A stretch of DNA of 64,000 nt from Salinisphaera sp035690525 (lineage in GTDB: Bacteria; Pseudomonadota; Gammaproteobacteria; Nevskiales; Salinisphaeraceae), in assembly GCF_035690525.1 (NCBI RefSeq), contig NZ_DASSKM010000135.1:1-64000 (forward strand). Reading direction: 5' to 3'. The translations under genes and the position numbers were made by a program. Positions within the stretch are counted from its first letter, which is position 1; each line of letters opens with the position of its first letter. Below the pieces are notes generated by a model that made no database searches, was not told where the DNA came from, and worked only from the letters and a program-made list of their open reading frames with translations. This document shows, piece after piece, positions 56,041 through 64,000 of the stretch.

Positions 56041-56345
56041 AACGGGCTGGCTATGCGAGATACCCAGCTGTTGCGTATCCCGCGCGCGCAGTTCGAATCG
56101 CTGGTCGCGCGGCGCCCGCAGGCCATGTTGCAGGTCACCCGTCTGATCGCCGACCGGTTGAGCGATATGGCGCCGATGGCCGTCGCGACATCGTCCAGAG
56201 CGGGCGGACCTATGCCATGGGCCGGCGCATCCGGGCGCGGATGTGACTGGCTTCTCATGCGCCTTGTTGCTGGACCCGCCGCGGTCTGCGCCAAGCCGAT
56301 CGAGTACTGATCTTGGCCGAGGGCGATTAGCGGCCGTTTCTTTCG
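56041..56345 (+). pseudogene. decayed cNMP-binding/patatin-like phospholipase gene
   Basis: One frame at 56053-56175 reads MRDTQLLRIPRAQFESLVAR and then RPQAMLQVTRLIADRLSDM. This is the end of a cyclic-nucleotide-binding domain as found in NTE/patatin-like proteins. After degenerate sequence, another frame near 56298-56327 reads DRVLILAEGD and then a stop. That short motif occurs later in the same protein family. The patatin catalytic region is missing. So it looks like a deletion-ridden remnant of a gene originally over 1.5 kb; the 85-aa open frame is not expected to be functional. Confidence 0.5.
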
Positions 56346-56733
56346 CGCAATTTGGTCTGGCTGGGTGAGCAAGCGCTGAGGGCGGCGATACGCTTGGCCG
56401 GCCGGCGACGGCCGGGCGGTCGACGCCGCTGTGGACCGTGTAGTGCTGCTACCGTTTCAGATGCCGCGCCGCGGCATAGATCATGGGCGCGGCAAGCTGC
56501 CGGCTACCACCTCGTTCACCGGCGACCCCTCCAAAGCCAGCGACTTGACGCATTGCCTGCGTAGGTCAAGAATCGAGTTTGGGACGATTGTTGCCATGTA
56601 CAAACTCGGTCAATCGGGGGCTAACAGTTTGTACTTGAATTGGGCTTGTTGGGCGACAGCCATCCTTTTCCGGTTCAGAAGAGCCAAATAATCAAAATCT
56701 CGGGTCGATTAGCGAACCGAGCAGGGGGGTTTA
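56346..56733 (+). promoter_or_regulatory. phaZ upstream region with a long-spaced inverted repeat
   Basis: No gene recognised. GTACAAACT at 56598-56606 and AGTTTGTAC at 56626-56634 are perfect 9-bp inverted arms, 28 bases apart (about three helical turns). They lie about 100 bases before phaZ and look like an operator. The sequence here turns less GC-rich than the flanking genes. Confidence 0.4.
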
Positions 56734-57951
56734 ATGCTTTATTATCTTCATGAAATGGGGCGTACCGCCACCATACCCATGCGTATGCTCGCCGATGTTC
56801 AGGGGACGCTGCTGCGCCAGCCCTCGAACCCATTGTCGTATACCGCGCTTGGGCGTGGTTTCGCCTCCATGACCAGTGTGTTCGAAGACATGACGCGCCG
56901 CTATCAGAAGCCAGCGTTCAACCTCAATACCACTGTGTGCGACGGCCAAACTGTTCCGGTCACCGAAACGATCGTTAAACGGTGGCCCTTCGGGCAACTT
57001 AAACGTTTTGTACGCGAAGCCGATCGGCGCCACGATCCGCAGTTGCTGATTGCGGCACCGCTGTCCGGCCACTATGCGACGCTGGTGCGGGCCACGGTCG
57101 AAGCGCTGCTGCCCGATCATGACGTCTATGTGACCGACTGGCGCGATGCGCGCATGGTCCCGGTAACCGCGGGCGAATTCGGTCTAGATGACTATGCCGA
57201 CTATATCGTCGATTTCCTGAGCGATATGGGGCCCAATAGCCACGTGCTCGCCATCTGCCAGGCCGCCGTCCCGGCGCTGGTAGCGACCGCGCTCATGGCC
57301 GAGGATGCGCATCCGGCGGCGCCGCGGTCGATAGCGCTCATGGGTGCTCCTATTGACTGCCGTATCGAGCCCACGATACCCGACAAGCTGGCAACAGACC
57401 ACGACCTGGCCTGGTTCCGGCGGCATATGATTCATATGGTGCCGCCGCCGTATCCAGGCGCCATGCGTTCGGTCTATCCCGGCTTCATGCAGCTCGGCGG
57501 GTTCATGAGCATGAATTTGGACCGTCATATCTACGCCTACTGGAACCTGTTCAAATCGATCCAGTCCGGCGACACTGAACAAGTCGATCGACATCGCCGC
57601 TTCTATGACGAATATCTCGCCGTCATGGACTTGCCGGCGAAATTCTATCTGGACACGATTGAACGTGTCTTCCAGAAGTTTCATCTCGCGCGCGGCTGTT
57701 GGACCCACCGCGGCCGTCCGGTCGATACCGGCGCGATTCGCGATACGGCACTGTTTACGATTGAAGGCCAGAACGACGATATTTCCAGCCCCGGGCAGAC
57801 CCGGGCCGCGCATTGTTTATGTCCGAACATACCGGATGCCCGGCGTGAGCACTTCTTGCAGTCCGGGGCCGGCCATTACGGCATATTCAGCGGCCGTCGC
57901 TGGCGCAGCAATATCGCCCCGCGGCTGCGAGACTTCATTCGCGCATCCTGA
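56734..57951 (+). CDS. phaZ: intracellular poly(3-hydroxybutyrate) depolymerase PhaZ
   Basis: 405 aa, alpha/beta-hydrolase of the intracellular PHB depolymerase family. N-terminal MLYYLHEMGR is the family start. SGHYATLVRATVEALLPDHDVYVTDW near 111-136 and the nucleophile cysteine in LAICQAAVP (C175) match the Ralstonia-type enzyme, which uses Cys instead of Ser. Asp near 345 (EGQNDDISSPGQT) and His in GAGHYGIFSG near 386 complete the triad. It mobilises stored PHB granules. No phaC or phasin is adjacent. Confidence 0.93.
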   Translation: MLYYLHEMGRTATIPMRMLADVQGTLLRQPSNPLSYTALGRGFASMTSVFEDMTRRYQKPAFNLNTTVCDGQTVPVTETIVKRWPFGQLKRFVREADRRHDPQLLIAAPLSGHYATLVRATVEALLPDHDVYVTDWRDARMVPVTAGEFGLDDYADYIVDFLSDMGPNSHVLAICQAAVPALVATALMAEDAHPAAPRSIALMGAPIDCRIEPTIPDKLATDHDLAWFRRHMIHMVPPPYPGAMRSVYPGFMQLGGFMSMNLDRHIYAYWNLFKSIQSGDTEQVDRHRRFYDEYLAVMDLPAKFYLDTIERVFQKFHLARGCWTHRGRPVDTGAIRDTALFTIEGQNDDISSPGQTRAAHCLCPNIPDARREHFLQSGAGHYGIFSGRRWRSNIAPRLRDFIRAS

Positions 57952-58261
57952 CCGCATACGGCCCCGGACACATGCCGGGGCAGGTGCGCGGCTTGTTCGG
58001 CCAGGATATGTCGCAGCATGGGCGACTGACGCATACGGCGTATTGCGGCCTGCAACGTCGGCGTCAATATATCGTTTTGACGGAAGGGCCCGGCCCGTAT
58101 CGTGATCGCGCCGGGGCTGATGCAAGGCCGCGCTGCGCGCCCGACTGTGGCTAAAGAATCTTTTGTAACGGGCGATATCGCCAGGGTCGGTCACAGCGGC
58201 GGAACGAACTTTTAGTGTCTTCGTCGTCATGCTCATAAAGCGGTCTGGCGCCGGGAGTAAA
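57952..58261. other. intergenic region between phaZ and the c-di-GMP cluster
   Basis: About 310 bases in which I see no credible gene. A minus-strand open frame of 63 codons exists (58067-57876) but matches no family and mostly overlaps phaZ. GGGAGT just before 58262 is the ribosome site of the next gene. No clear promoter or terminator was identified. Confidence 0.45.
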
Positions 58262-59962
58262 ATGAACAATAATGAAACGCTCGCCTGCATCCTCGGCTCT
58301 GCGCAAGACGAAGATCTTTCCGCCGCGGCGCCGGATGCCGTTAATGCATGGACGAATCATCTCGCGACATCCTCGATCGGCGTCGCGGCCGTCGATGCGG
58401 CTCAGCGCCCGGTCGGCTTCAATCACGCCTTTGCGCGTATTTTTTGTTGCGACCGGGAGGAAAACGAGCATAGCTTGCCGGCATGGGTTGCACGCTTTTC
58501 CGAGTCCGGGGCGGAGACGCTGGAACGCGCCTTACGGGATGCCGACGCCGCATCGCTACAATTCAAAGGCCCGAACGACTCGATAATCTCGATACAAATC
58601 GCGGCACTCGAAGGCGAGGCGCGATTGGTCGTCGCACAGGACGTTTCGGGACACGCGCAGGATTTCGAGCCGTTAGCGCACACAGCGCAACGCGACCCGC
58701 TTACCGGCCTGGGTAACCGTTTATCGTTGGAAGCGGCGGCTCGGCAATTCGATACAAATGCCGAAAGGCGGTCCACGATCGCGGTGACCATTGTCGACTT
58801 GGACCGCTTCAAGCAGGTCAACGACACGCTCGGGCACGCGGCGGGCGATACCTTGCTGCAACTTGTCGCCAAGCGCCTGCGGTCTATCGTGCGTGGTGAC
58901 GAAGCTATCGTCCGCTTGGGCGGAGACGAATTCGTCATACTCCACACGCACGGCCTCGAGGCGGACGGCGCGATCTCCGTCGGCCGTCGCCTGGTGGATC
59001 TGCTCGGTCGGCCGTTTCTCGTCGACGGTCATCAAGTCAACATCGGTGCCAGCGTCGGGATTGCCCTGTCGCAGGCCGGCATCAGCGATGCAAACGAAAT
59101 GCTCAAGCGTGCCGACTTGGCGATGTACGAGGCCAAAGCGCGGGGGCGTGGCACGTTCCATATCTTCGAGCCCAACTTGGCCGAGCGAGCGCAGCAACGC
59201 CGGGAACTCGAAATCAGCCTCCGGCGCGCGCTCGGGCTCAAGCAATTTCTGTTGCATTACCAGCCCCAGGTCACCATGTCCGACGGGCGCGTCATGGGCT
59301 TCGAAGCGCTCATTCGTTGGCGACACCCCGAACGCGGCATGATCTCGCCAGCGGACTTCATTCCGCTCGCCGAGGAGATCGGCGAAATTCACGCTATCGG
59401 CGCGTGGGCGATTCGCGAGGCCTGCCGGGAAGCGGCGACTTGGCCGGGCGAGCTTTGTATTGCGGTGAATGTCTCCGCGCTGCAGTTTCAGGAGGGGGAT
59501 ATCGTCGGCATCGTGCGCGATGCGTTGGCCCGCTCGGGGTTGGCGCCGCGACGGCTCGAGATCGAAATCACGGAGAGCGTGCTGCTCAATGATACCGAAA
59601 CGTTGCTGCAAAGCCTTTGGGCCCTGCGGGACATGGGGGTCGGTATCGCAATGGACGATTTCGGCACCGGCTACTCATCGTTGAGCTATCTCAACAGTTT
59701 TCCTTTTTCAAAGCTCAAGATCGACCAGTCGTTCATTCAGAACGACGGTTCCCAAAAAACCGGCGCCCTGGTGAACGCGATTTTAAGCCTCGGCGCTAAT
59801 CTCGGCATGACGACGATCGCGGAAGGCATAGAAACCGATCTGCAGTACCAAAGGCTCGTAGATAGTGGTTGCGCCAGTGCGCAAGGCTATTTGATCAGCC
59901 GGCCGCTGCCTTCCGAACGGATTGCGTCTTATTTGGCCACCGGCGACTTTAACCGGCCCTAA
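58262..59962 (+). CDS. PAS-GGDEF-EAL cyclic-di-GMP synthase/phosphodiesterase
   Basis: 566 aa from ATG 58262, directly after GGGAGTAAA; an in-frame ATG at 58229 is less well placed. PAS-like sensor near 35-130, then a GGDEF domain (RDPLTGLGNR near 144, RLGGDEF with GGDEF at 220-224) and an EAL domain (FEALIRWRHPERG, EAL 348-350; VNVSALQF; EITES; DDFGTGYSS; LKIDQSF; AEGIET). All residues needed for both c-di-GMP synthesis and hydrolysis appear intact. The product-inhibition I-site is altered: RGDE instead of RxxD. No membrane helices, so cytosolic. Sixteen nt separate it from the BLUF gene. Confidence 0.92.
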   Translation: MNNNETLACILGSAQDEDLSAAAPDAVNAWTNHLATSSIGVAAVDAAQRPVGFNHAFARIFCCDREENEHSLPAWVARFSESGAETLERALRDADAASLQFKGPNDSIISIQIAALEGEARLVVAQDVSGHAQDFEPLAHTAQRDPLTGLGNRLSLEAAARQFDTNAERRSTIAVTIVDLDRFKQVNDTLGHAAGDTLLQLVAKRLRSIVRGDEAIVRLGGDEFVILHTHGLEADGAISVGRRLVDLLGRPFLVDGHQVNIGASVGIALSQAGISDANEMLKRADLAMYEAKARGRGTFHIFEPNLAERAQQRRELEISLRRALGLKQFLLHYQPQVTMSDGRVMGFEALIRWRHPERGMISPADFIPLAEEIGEIHAIGAWAIREACREAATWPGELCIAVNVSALQFQEGDIVGIVRDALARSGLAPRRLEIEITESVLLNDTETLLQSLWALRDMGVGIAMDDFGTGYSSLSYLNSFPFSKLKIDQSFIQNDGSQKTGALVNAILSLGANLGMTTIAEGIETDLQYQRLVDSGCASAQGYLISRPLPSERIASYLATGDFNRP

Positions 59963-59978
59963 AAGGTGTGGACTCGAT

Positions 59979-60425
59979 ATGGAAGACGCTATCTATCGTC
60001 TGGCGTATGTCAGCCATAACGGAATCGATGGCGACGATCGGGCGCTGCACGGTGAAATCGAACAAATCCTTAATGTCTCGCGCGCGAACAACCAAAGTGC
60101 CGGCATCACGGGCGCCTTGATGTTCAACAATGGATGCTTCGCGCAAGTTCTCGAAGGCCCGCATGGCCCGATACAAGATACATTCGAGCGCATTCAATGC
60201 GATATGCGGCATCATGACGTCGTTATCCTGGCATTCGACCCAGTCGGAGAACGCCGGTTTTCACGCTGGTCGATGGCCTATCGAGGCACGAGAACCCGCG
60301 CCGCCAATCAATTTGCCCATTTCGCAATGGAATCCGGGTTCGACCTGGCCAACCTCGACGGCGACCAGATGTTTAGTTTGCTGCAGAGCCACATGGACGA
60401 GGCGGAACAACAAGCTTCCATATGA
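59979..60425 (+). CDS. BLUF-domain blue-light photoreceptor
   Basis: 148 aa from ATG 59979. BLUF fold binding FAD: the flavin-proximal Tyr is in YRLAYVS (Y10), the Asn in NQSAGITGALMF (N38), the switching Gln in FAQVLEGP (Q56), and the Trp/Met of FSRWSMAY near 106. About 45 residues follow the domain (ANQFAHFAMESGFDLANL, then MFSLLQSHMDEAEQQ), the usual capping helices of short BLUF proteins such as PixD and BlsA. Such proteins work by light-dependent binding to a partner. The gene is sandwiched between two c-di-GMP enzymes and probably cotranscribed with the first. Confidence 0.93.
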   Translation: MEDAIYRLAYVSHNGIDGDDRALHGEIEQILNVSRANNQSAGITGALMFNNGCFAQVLEGPHGPIQDTFERIQCDMRHHDVVILAFDPVGERRFSRWSMAYRGTRTRAANQFAHFAMESGFDLANLDGDQMFSLLQSHMDEAEQQASI

Positions 60426-60606
60426 AAACCCGGTTATTCGGGCCACAATGGCGACAATCGCCGTCCTTATGGAAGACGCGCTGCCGGATGCTCGAACACC
60501 GTTTGCTCACAGCGCGCGAGCTTCGAGTGGGTAGCGTTGACGCTATGGCTTTTAAGACGGGTTGCACGCGGCGTCCGCGCACCTTAAAACACTAAAAAAC
60601 AATGGC

Positions 60607-60628
60607 CCGGCCCGATATATCGGACCGG
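60607..60628 (+). promoter_or_regulatory. 22-bp dyad upstream of the second c-di-GMP gene
   Basis: A 22-base near-perfect palindrome with central CCGATATATCGG and outer CCGG arms, one mismatched pair. It lies 22 bases upstream of the ATG at 60651, where a repressor or activator could bind. No clear ribosome site separates it from the start. Confidence 0.4.
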
Positions 60629-60650
60629 CGCCACCACCACCGGGCTCGGC

Positions 60651-62957
60651 ATGTACACGTATCGATCAAACGGCGACGGCATTGATGCCGAGCAGATAAA
60701 GGCGCTGCAGCGGCTCGTGCGTAGCGCGGCGCATTCCGTGGATTGTCCGTGGGCGTTGTACTATCGGGAAACCGATGCCGGATTGATGCCCGAGGCCTGG
60801 TTTGGCGTAACCGAACCGGCTCCGTATGAATCGGGCCAGGTGTTGTGGCGGCAAGCGGGACTGCGGCCGGCTGACATGCTGGTCATCAACGATGCTTCGA
60901 TGGAAAGCGGCCTTCCGCTGCCCGATCTGGGCCGGCCCGAAGCGCCGGCGATCCGATTCCTGACCCTGGTCTCGGTCAAGGGGCGCGATAAGAAGATTTT
61001 GGGCGTGCTTGCGGTCGCGGATCACCAGCCCCATGCCGGACTCACCGCCGCGCAAACATATGTGCTGCGAACCCATGCCCTGCAGGTGGCGTTGCAGGCC
61101 GACCCGCCCCAGCGTTATCGAAAAACCGATGACCGGCAAGACTCGGCGACTTCGGAGCGTTTGCGCCTGCTGGAGTCGGTCGTCGTGCACGCCAACGACG
61201 CGGTGTTGATCACCGAGGCCGAGCCGATCGACCTGCCCGGCCCGCGCATCGTCTATTGCAACGCGGCCTTTACCCGCACCACCGGCTATGCCGAGGCCGA
61301 AGTGCTGGGCAAGACGCCGCGCATACTACAAACCGAAAAGACCAACCGTGAGTCGCTCGACCGGCTGCGCAAGGCGCTGAAAAAATGGGCGCCCATCGAA
61401 GTGGAATTATTGAACACGCGCAAGGACGGTCGCGAATTCTGGGTCGAGCTGAGCATCGTGCCGGTCGCCGACGAGCGCGGCTGGTACACCCATTGGGTAT
61501 CGGTGCAGCGTGACGTGACCGAGCGCAAACAAGCCGAGGAAATCGCCAGCCGCGCGCGTATCGCGCATGCCGAGAATTTGGTATTGGAGACCAAGCTGCT
61601 CGAACGCCAGCGCAACGAAGAGAAGCTCGCCTATGCGGCTTTCCACGACGACCTAACGAAGTTATATAACCGCGCTTATGTCATGGACCGGCTCAACGCG
61701 ATATTTCGCCGGCTGCGGGCCGAACAGACGTTGGAAGCCGCGATTCTCTACCTGGACATGGACCGATTCAAGCTGGTCAACGACGGTCTCGGGCACCGCG
61801 CGGGCGACTTGCTGCTCATGGAAATGGCGCGGCGGCTGGAAAGCTGTTTGCGCGCCGGCGACACCCTGGCGCGCTTCGGCGGCGACGAATTCTTAGTGCT
61901 GGTCGAGGGCAAGGCGCACGAAAGCGCGGCCGTGCAATTGGCCGAACGCATCACCGATCGGCTGCGGGCGCCGTTCAAGCTCGGTGAACAGACAATTTTT
62001 ACGTCCAGCAGCATCGGCATCGTCAACATTACCGAAGACTACGCCAATGCCGAGGACTTGCTGCGCGACGCCGATGTCGCCATGTACGCCGCCAAAGCCG
62101 AAGGCACCGGCCGATACGCCATTTTCGCCGGCCCGATGCGCGACCAGGCAATGGAAGCGCTGGCGCTGCAAAACGATCTCAGACAAGCGATCGCGCACAA
62201 CGAGTTTTCGTTACATTATCAGCCGATTTACGATCCGCTGGAAAATAAGCTGCACGGCGCCGAAGCGTTAATACGCTGGCACCATCCGGAGCGCGGGGCG
62301 GTGCCGCCGAATGTGTTCATACCGGTTGCCGAAGAAATTGGCGTTATTCGTGATATCAGCCGCTGGGTCATGTCCGAGGCGTGCGCGCAGTTACAAGTTT
62401 GGCGCGAGCAATTTCCCGAGCACGATTTACATCTGAACATCAACATTTCCGCAACTGATTTGAAGTACGCCCGTTTCGTCGCGGAGCTTCAAGAGGTTCT
62501 TCAGGCGACCGGCTTCCCGGCCGACCGCCTGCAAATAGAAATGACCGAAAGCGTGTTTCTATCCGATCCGGAAGCCGTCGGTCAGGTACTGGCGGCGGTA
62601 CGCGGCTTGGGCGTGCAGGTGGCGCTGGACGATTTCGGCACCGGCTATTCTGCGCTGGAATATATCGACAAGTACGAGATCGATGCGATCAAGATCGACC
62701 GTACGTTCGTTTGGCGCATGCTCACCCATAAGCGCACGATGGCCATCGTGGAAAGCATCCTGAGCCTCGGCCGTACCCTGGGCCTGGATATCGTCGCCGA
62801 AGGCGTCGAAACCTGGGCGCAGTACGACATGCTTCACACCATGCGCTGTCCCTACGTGCAGGGCTTTTTGTTCTGGCGGCCGATGCCGCCGCCTGAAATG
62901 GATGCATTTCTTGATGCGGCGCGCGATAGGATTCGGTTCGACAGCCCTAGTCGATGA
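60651..62957 (+). CDS. GAF-PAS-GGDEF-EAL cyclic-di-GMP enzyme
   Basis: 768 aa, cytosolic. N-terminal GAF-like sensor (about 15-160), PAS domain (about 175-300) with GKTPRILQ at 220-227 and a PAC tail VSVQRDVTERK, a short coiled coil, GGDEF (410-414, with intact I-site RAGD just before) and EAL (538-540; NINISATDL, EMTES, DDFGTGYSALEY, AIKIDRTF, AEGVET). The PAS resembles a LOV domain, but Pro stands where LOV domains have the photoactive Cys. It may synthesise and degrade c-di-GMP according to GAF/PAS input. It is 225 nt downstream of the BLUF gene with a palindrome between. Confidence 0.92.
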   Translation: MYTYRSNGDGIDAEQIKALQRLVRSAAHSVDCPWALYYRETDAGLMPEAWFGVTEPAPYESGQVLWRQAGLRPADMLVINDASMESGLPLPDLGRPEAPAIRFLTLVSVKGRDKKILGVLAVADHQPHAGLTAAQTYVLRTHALQVALQADPPQRYRKTDDRQDSATSERLRLLESVVVHANDAVLITEAEPIDLPGPRIVYCNAAFTRTTGYAEAEVLGKTPRILQTEKTNRESLDRLRKALKKWAPIEVELLNTRKDGREFWVELSIVPVADERGWYTHWVSVQRDVTERKQAEEIASRARIAHAENLVLETKLLERQRNEEKLAYAAFHDDLTKLYNRAYVMDRLNAIFRRLRAEQTLEAAILYLDMDRFKLVNDGLGHRAGDLLLMEMARRLESCLRAGDTLARFGGDEFLVLVEGKAHESAAVQLAERITDRLRAPFKLGEQTIFTSSSIGIVNITEDYANAEDLLRDADVAMYAAKAEGTGRYAIFAGPMRDQAMEALALQNDLRQAIAHNEFSLHYQPIYDPLENKLHGAEALIRWHHPERGAVPPNVFIPVAEEIGVIRDISRWVMSEACAQLQVWREQFPEHDLHLNINISATDLKYARFVAELQEVLQATGFPADRLQIEMTESVFLSDPEAVGQVLAAVRGLGVQVALDDFGTGYSALEYIDKYEIDAIKIDRTFVWRMLTHKRTMAIVESILSLGRTLGLDIVAEGVETWAQYDMLHTMRCPYVQGFLFWRPMPPPEMDAFLDAARDRIRFDSPSR

Positions 62958-64000
62958 GCAGCTCGCCGATCAACGTCCCGATTAACGTTTCATAGATACC
63001 GGCCAGCCGGTCCACATGTGCGGCCTCGATATGCTCGTCGAGCTGATGGATCGAGGCGTTGAGCGGCCCGAGTTCGATCACCTCGGCGCCGGTCGGGGCG
63101 ATGAAACGGCCATCCGAGGTGCCGCCGGCGGTCGAAAGCGTTGTGTCGTACCCGCAATGCCGGCGGATCGCGCGCCGTGCGGCGTCGATCAGCGCGCCCT
63201 CCGTCGTGATGAAGGGCCGGCCCGACAGGCGCCATTCGATCGCCCCGGCGTCGACGCCGTGGCAGTCGCAGTAGTCGTGGACCACCGATTGAATCGATTC
63301 GACGCTCTGCAGCGGCGAGAAACGCCAGTTGAACACCGCCTCGGCTTCGCCCGGGATTATGTTTTCCGCGCCGGTGCCGGCGTGAAGATGGGACACTTGG
63401 AACGACGTCGGTGGGAAGAAGGCATCGCCGTCGTCCCAGCGATGGGCGGTCAGATCGTTCAACAATCCGATCAGGCGGTGCAGCGCATTGTCGGCGCGCT
63501 GGGGATAGGCGACGTGGCCCTGCCGGCCCCGTACGCGAATACAGGCATTGAGGCTGCCGCGACGGCCGTTCTTGATCGTGTCGGCGAGCTGTGTGGTGCT
63601 GGAGGGTTCGCCCAGCAGACAGAAGTCGATGCGCTCGCCGCGCTCGGCGAGCCAGCTCATCACGGCTTGGGTGCCGTCGACCGCCGGGCCTTCCTCGTCG
63701 CTGGTGAGCAGGAAGGCGAGGCGGCCGGGGTGGTCGGGATGCGCGGTCCGAAAACGCTCGGCGGCGACAACCAAGGCCGCGACGCTGGATTTCATATCGG
63801 CCGCGCCGCGGCCGTACAGCCGGCCGTCGGCTATTTCGGCGGCGAACGGATCGCGGGTCCACTGTTCGGCCGGGCCGGCCGGCACCACATCGGTATGCCC
63901 GGCGAGGCAAAGCAGCGGGCCCGAGTCGCCGGCGACGGCCCAGAGGTTGTCGACCGGGCCGAAGCGCAGTCTTTCGATCGCGAAACCGGCACGCGCCAGC
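62947..64000 (-). CDS. dapE: succinyl-diaminopimelate desuccinylase, N-terminus beyond window
   Basis: At least 351 codons; the start lies beyond base 64000. M20A family: LAGHTDVVPAG (metal His and Asp) lies near 63878-63910, then GRGAADMKSS with the bridging Asp, TSDEEGPA (catalytic Glu pair), GRQGHVAYP, GTGAENIIPGEA, and a C-terminal GGTSDGRF then HQLDEHIE. It converts N-succinyl-LL-diaminopimelate to LL-diaminopimelate for lysine and peptidoglycan synthesis. Convergent with the GAF-PAS-GGDEF-EAL gene and overlapping its 3' end by 11 bases. Confidence 0.95.
   Translation of the reverse strand, partial: LARAGFAIERLRFGPVDNLWAVAGDSGPLLCLAGHTDVVPAGPAEQWTRDPFAAEIADGRLYGRGAADMKSSVAALVVAAERFRTAHPDHPGRLAFLLTSDEEGPAVDGTQAVMSWLAERGERIDFCLLGEPSSTTQLADTIKNGRRGSLNACIRVRGRQGHVAYPQRADNALHRLIGLLNDLTAHRWDDGDAFFPPTSFQVSHLHAGTGAENIIPGEAEAVFNWRFSPLQSVESIQSVVHDYCDCHGVDAGAIEWRLSGRPFITTEGALIDAARRAIRRHCGYDTTLSTAGGTSDGRFIAPTGAEVIELGPLNASIHQLDEHIEAAHVDRLAGIYETLIGTLIGELLID

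Noticed and set aside
57876..58067. 63-codon minus-strand frame after phaZ
   Set aside because: TTG start, no ribosome site, half of it overlaps phaZ, and no similarity that I recognise.

Overview
This is a GC-rich chromosomal window from a Gram-negative gammaproteobacterium. The evidence is the lipid A/lipoprotein transport genes (lolC, lolD, msbA, lpxK, kdsB), the order rne-rluC-HAD-yceF-yceD-rpmF-plsX, the rpsT/murJ-ribF-lspA locus, a long RNase E with an arginine-rich tail, and a type IV minor pilin operon. Several neighbourhoods resemble Pseudomonas and Halomonas-like genomes (nagZ and methylthioinosine phosphorylase beside mfd; agmatine deiminase plus N-carbamoylputrescine amidase). A salt-adapted genus such as Salinisphaera is possible but cannot be proved from the sequence. 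Most genes are housekeeping genes in tight operons with 1-14 nt start/stop overlaps. There is no prophage, CRISPR array or complete insertion sequence.

Layout. 0.2-4.2 kb: M20 amidohydrolase, TRIC/UPF0126 membrane protein, an ada-alkB deletion scar, an SDR oxidoreductase and a frameshifted lipocalin-like gene. 4.3-10.2 kb: cysM-unknown-rlmD-CYTH-nagZ, then hpt and methylthioinosine phosphorylase (purine salvage). 10.3-10.8 kb: a vapBC module whose toxin is cut off by a short palindromic repeat. 10.8-16.7 kb (minus): unknown-aguA-aguB and mfd. 16.7-25.4 kb (plus): lolCD, comEC, msbA-lpxK-kdsB and a low-molecular-weight phosphatase that ends in a second copy of the repeat. 25.6-29.1 kb (minus): rne. 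29.4-36.5 kb: rluC, HAD phosphatase, yceF, yceD-rpmF-plsX, clpS-clpA. 36.6-38.3 kb (minus): pilB. 38.6-47.4 kb: an unknown gene, tRNA-Pro, ispB, rplU-rpmA-obgE-proB, DUF2442 with a DUF4160 remnant, rpsT, murJ-ribF-lspA. 47.4-54.3 kb (minus): fimT-pilV-pilW-pilX-pilY1-pilE. 54.5-57.9 kb: tRNA-Thr, tRNA-Ser, class I aldolase, a decayed patatin/cNMP gene, PHB depolymerase. 58.3-63.0 kb: GGDEF-EAL, BLUF photoreceptor, GAF-PAS-GGDEF-EAL. 62.9-64.0 kb (minus): dapE, cut by the window end.

The part most likely to hold unexplored biology is the cyclic-di-GMP/blue-light cluster at 58.3-63.0 kb. A stand-alone BLUF domain sits 16 nt downstream of an apparently bifunctional c-di-GMP enzyme and upstream of a second one. 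Its outputs could plausibly include the type IV pilus encoded in the same window (PilY1, PilB). The second theme is gene decay and small palindromic elements: five broken or degenerate loci (ada-alkB, lipocalin, vapC, DUF4160, patatin) and two MITE-like families. Two promoters (cysM, yceD) are placed so that the transcript should start at or within about 2 nt of the start codon, which suggests leaderless mRNAs.
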